This document shows, piece by piece, positions 5,939 through 5,948 of a DNA stretch of 5,948 bases. Made by a program: the position numbers and the translations under genes. Source of the stretch: Thermoflexales bacterium. Lineage in GTDB: Bacteria; Chloroflexota; Anaerolineae; J036; Brachytrichaceae. Numbering within the stretch: the first letter of the stretch is position 1; each line of letters starts with the position of its first letter. The stretch spans positions 1 to 5,948 of the forward strand of contig JAGOCU010000153.1 of assembly GCA_017998555.1 (NCBI GenBank), in the 5' to 3' direction. The notes beneath the pieces were generated by a model that saw nothing but the letters and a program-made list of their open reading frames with translations, searched no databases and was not told the origin of the DNA.

Positions 5939-5948
5939 CGACGACGAT
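5935..5948 (+). CDS. start of a further operon gene (cut by window edge)
   Basis: ATG at 5935-5937 overlaps the TGA of the MlrC-like gene as ATGA, preceded by a good ribosome-binding site. Only four codons and two bases are visible (M-T-T-T), so the product cannot be named. An in-frame ATG at 5929 would add two residues. The overlap implies translational coupling and that the operon continues to the right. Transporter or further hydrolase genes are frequent neighbours of M81 genes, but this is only an expectation. Confidence 0.5.

Overview
The window is high-GC bacterial chromosome, most likely from a pseudomonadote (Proteobacteria). HrpB-type helicases, IclR regulators and bacterial M19/M81 peptidases are common there. 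The consensus-like promoter in front of the small gene would suit a betaproteobacterium, but the sequence does not fix the lineage. No tRNA, rRNA, CRISPR array, insertion sequence or phage gene is visible.

Layout, left to right. (1) Positions 1-449, minus strand: the N-terminal 149 codons of an HrpB-like DEAH-box helicase, cut by the window edge. (2) Positions 486-942, plus strand: a near-consensus sigma70 promoter, then a small unrecognised basic protein whose C-terminus weakly resembles RelE/ParE toxins. (3) Positions 958-998: a perfect hairpin with flanking A/T runs, serving as a terminator between convergent genes. (4) Positions 1000-2970, minus strand: an IclR-family regulator followed by an M19 (membrane/renal dipeptidase family) metallodipeptidase. 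(5) Positions 2971-3080: the divergent control region, with a short palindrome and a possible promoter. (6) Positions 3081-5948, plus strand: a class III aminotransferase of the glutamate-1-semialdehyde-aminomutase-like group, an M81/MlrC-like metallopeptidase, and the first codons of a further gene that overlaps the MlrC stop codon.

Genes 4 to 6 look like one divergently arranged catabolic locus. Two zinc hydrolases could release amino acids from a small peptide or amide, a PLP enzyme could process an amino-acid product, and an IclR regulator would sense a pathway compound. The families are clear; the substrate is not, and the joint pathway is inference.

The most distinctive structural signal is a set of three long perfect hairpins in intergenic gaps (958-998, 2115-2161, 4389-4437). 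All are capped by the same heptamer GCGAAGC with the GAA loop on the plus strand. Only the first looks like an ordinary intrinsic terminator. The third fills most of the space where the ribosome-binding site of the MlrC-like gene would be expected. I see no clear case for an entirely new biological system; the peptidase/aminotransferase locus and the hairpin family are the points worth following up.
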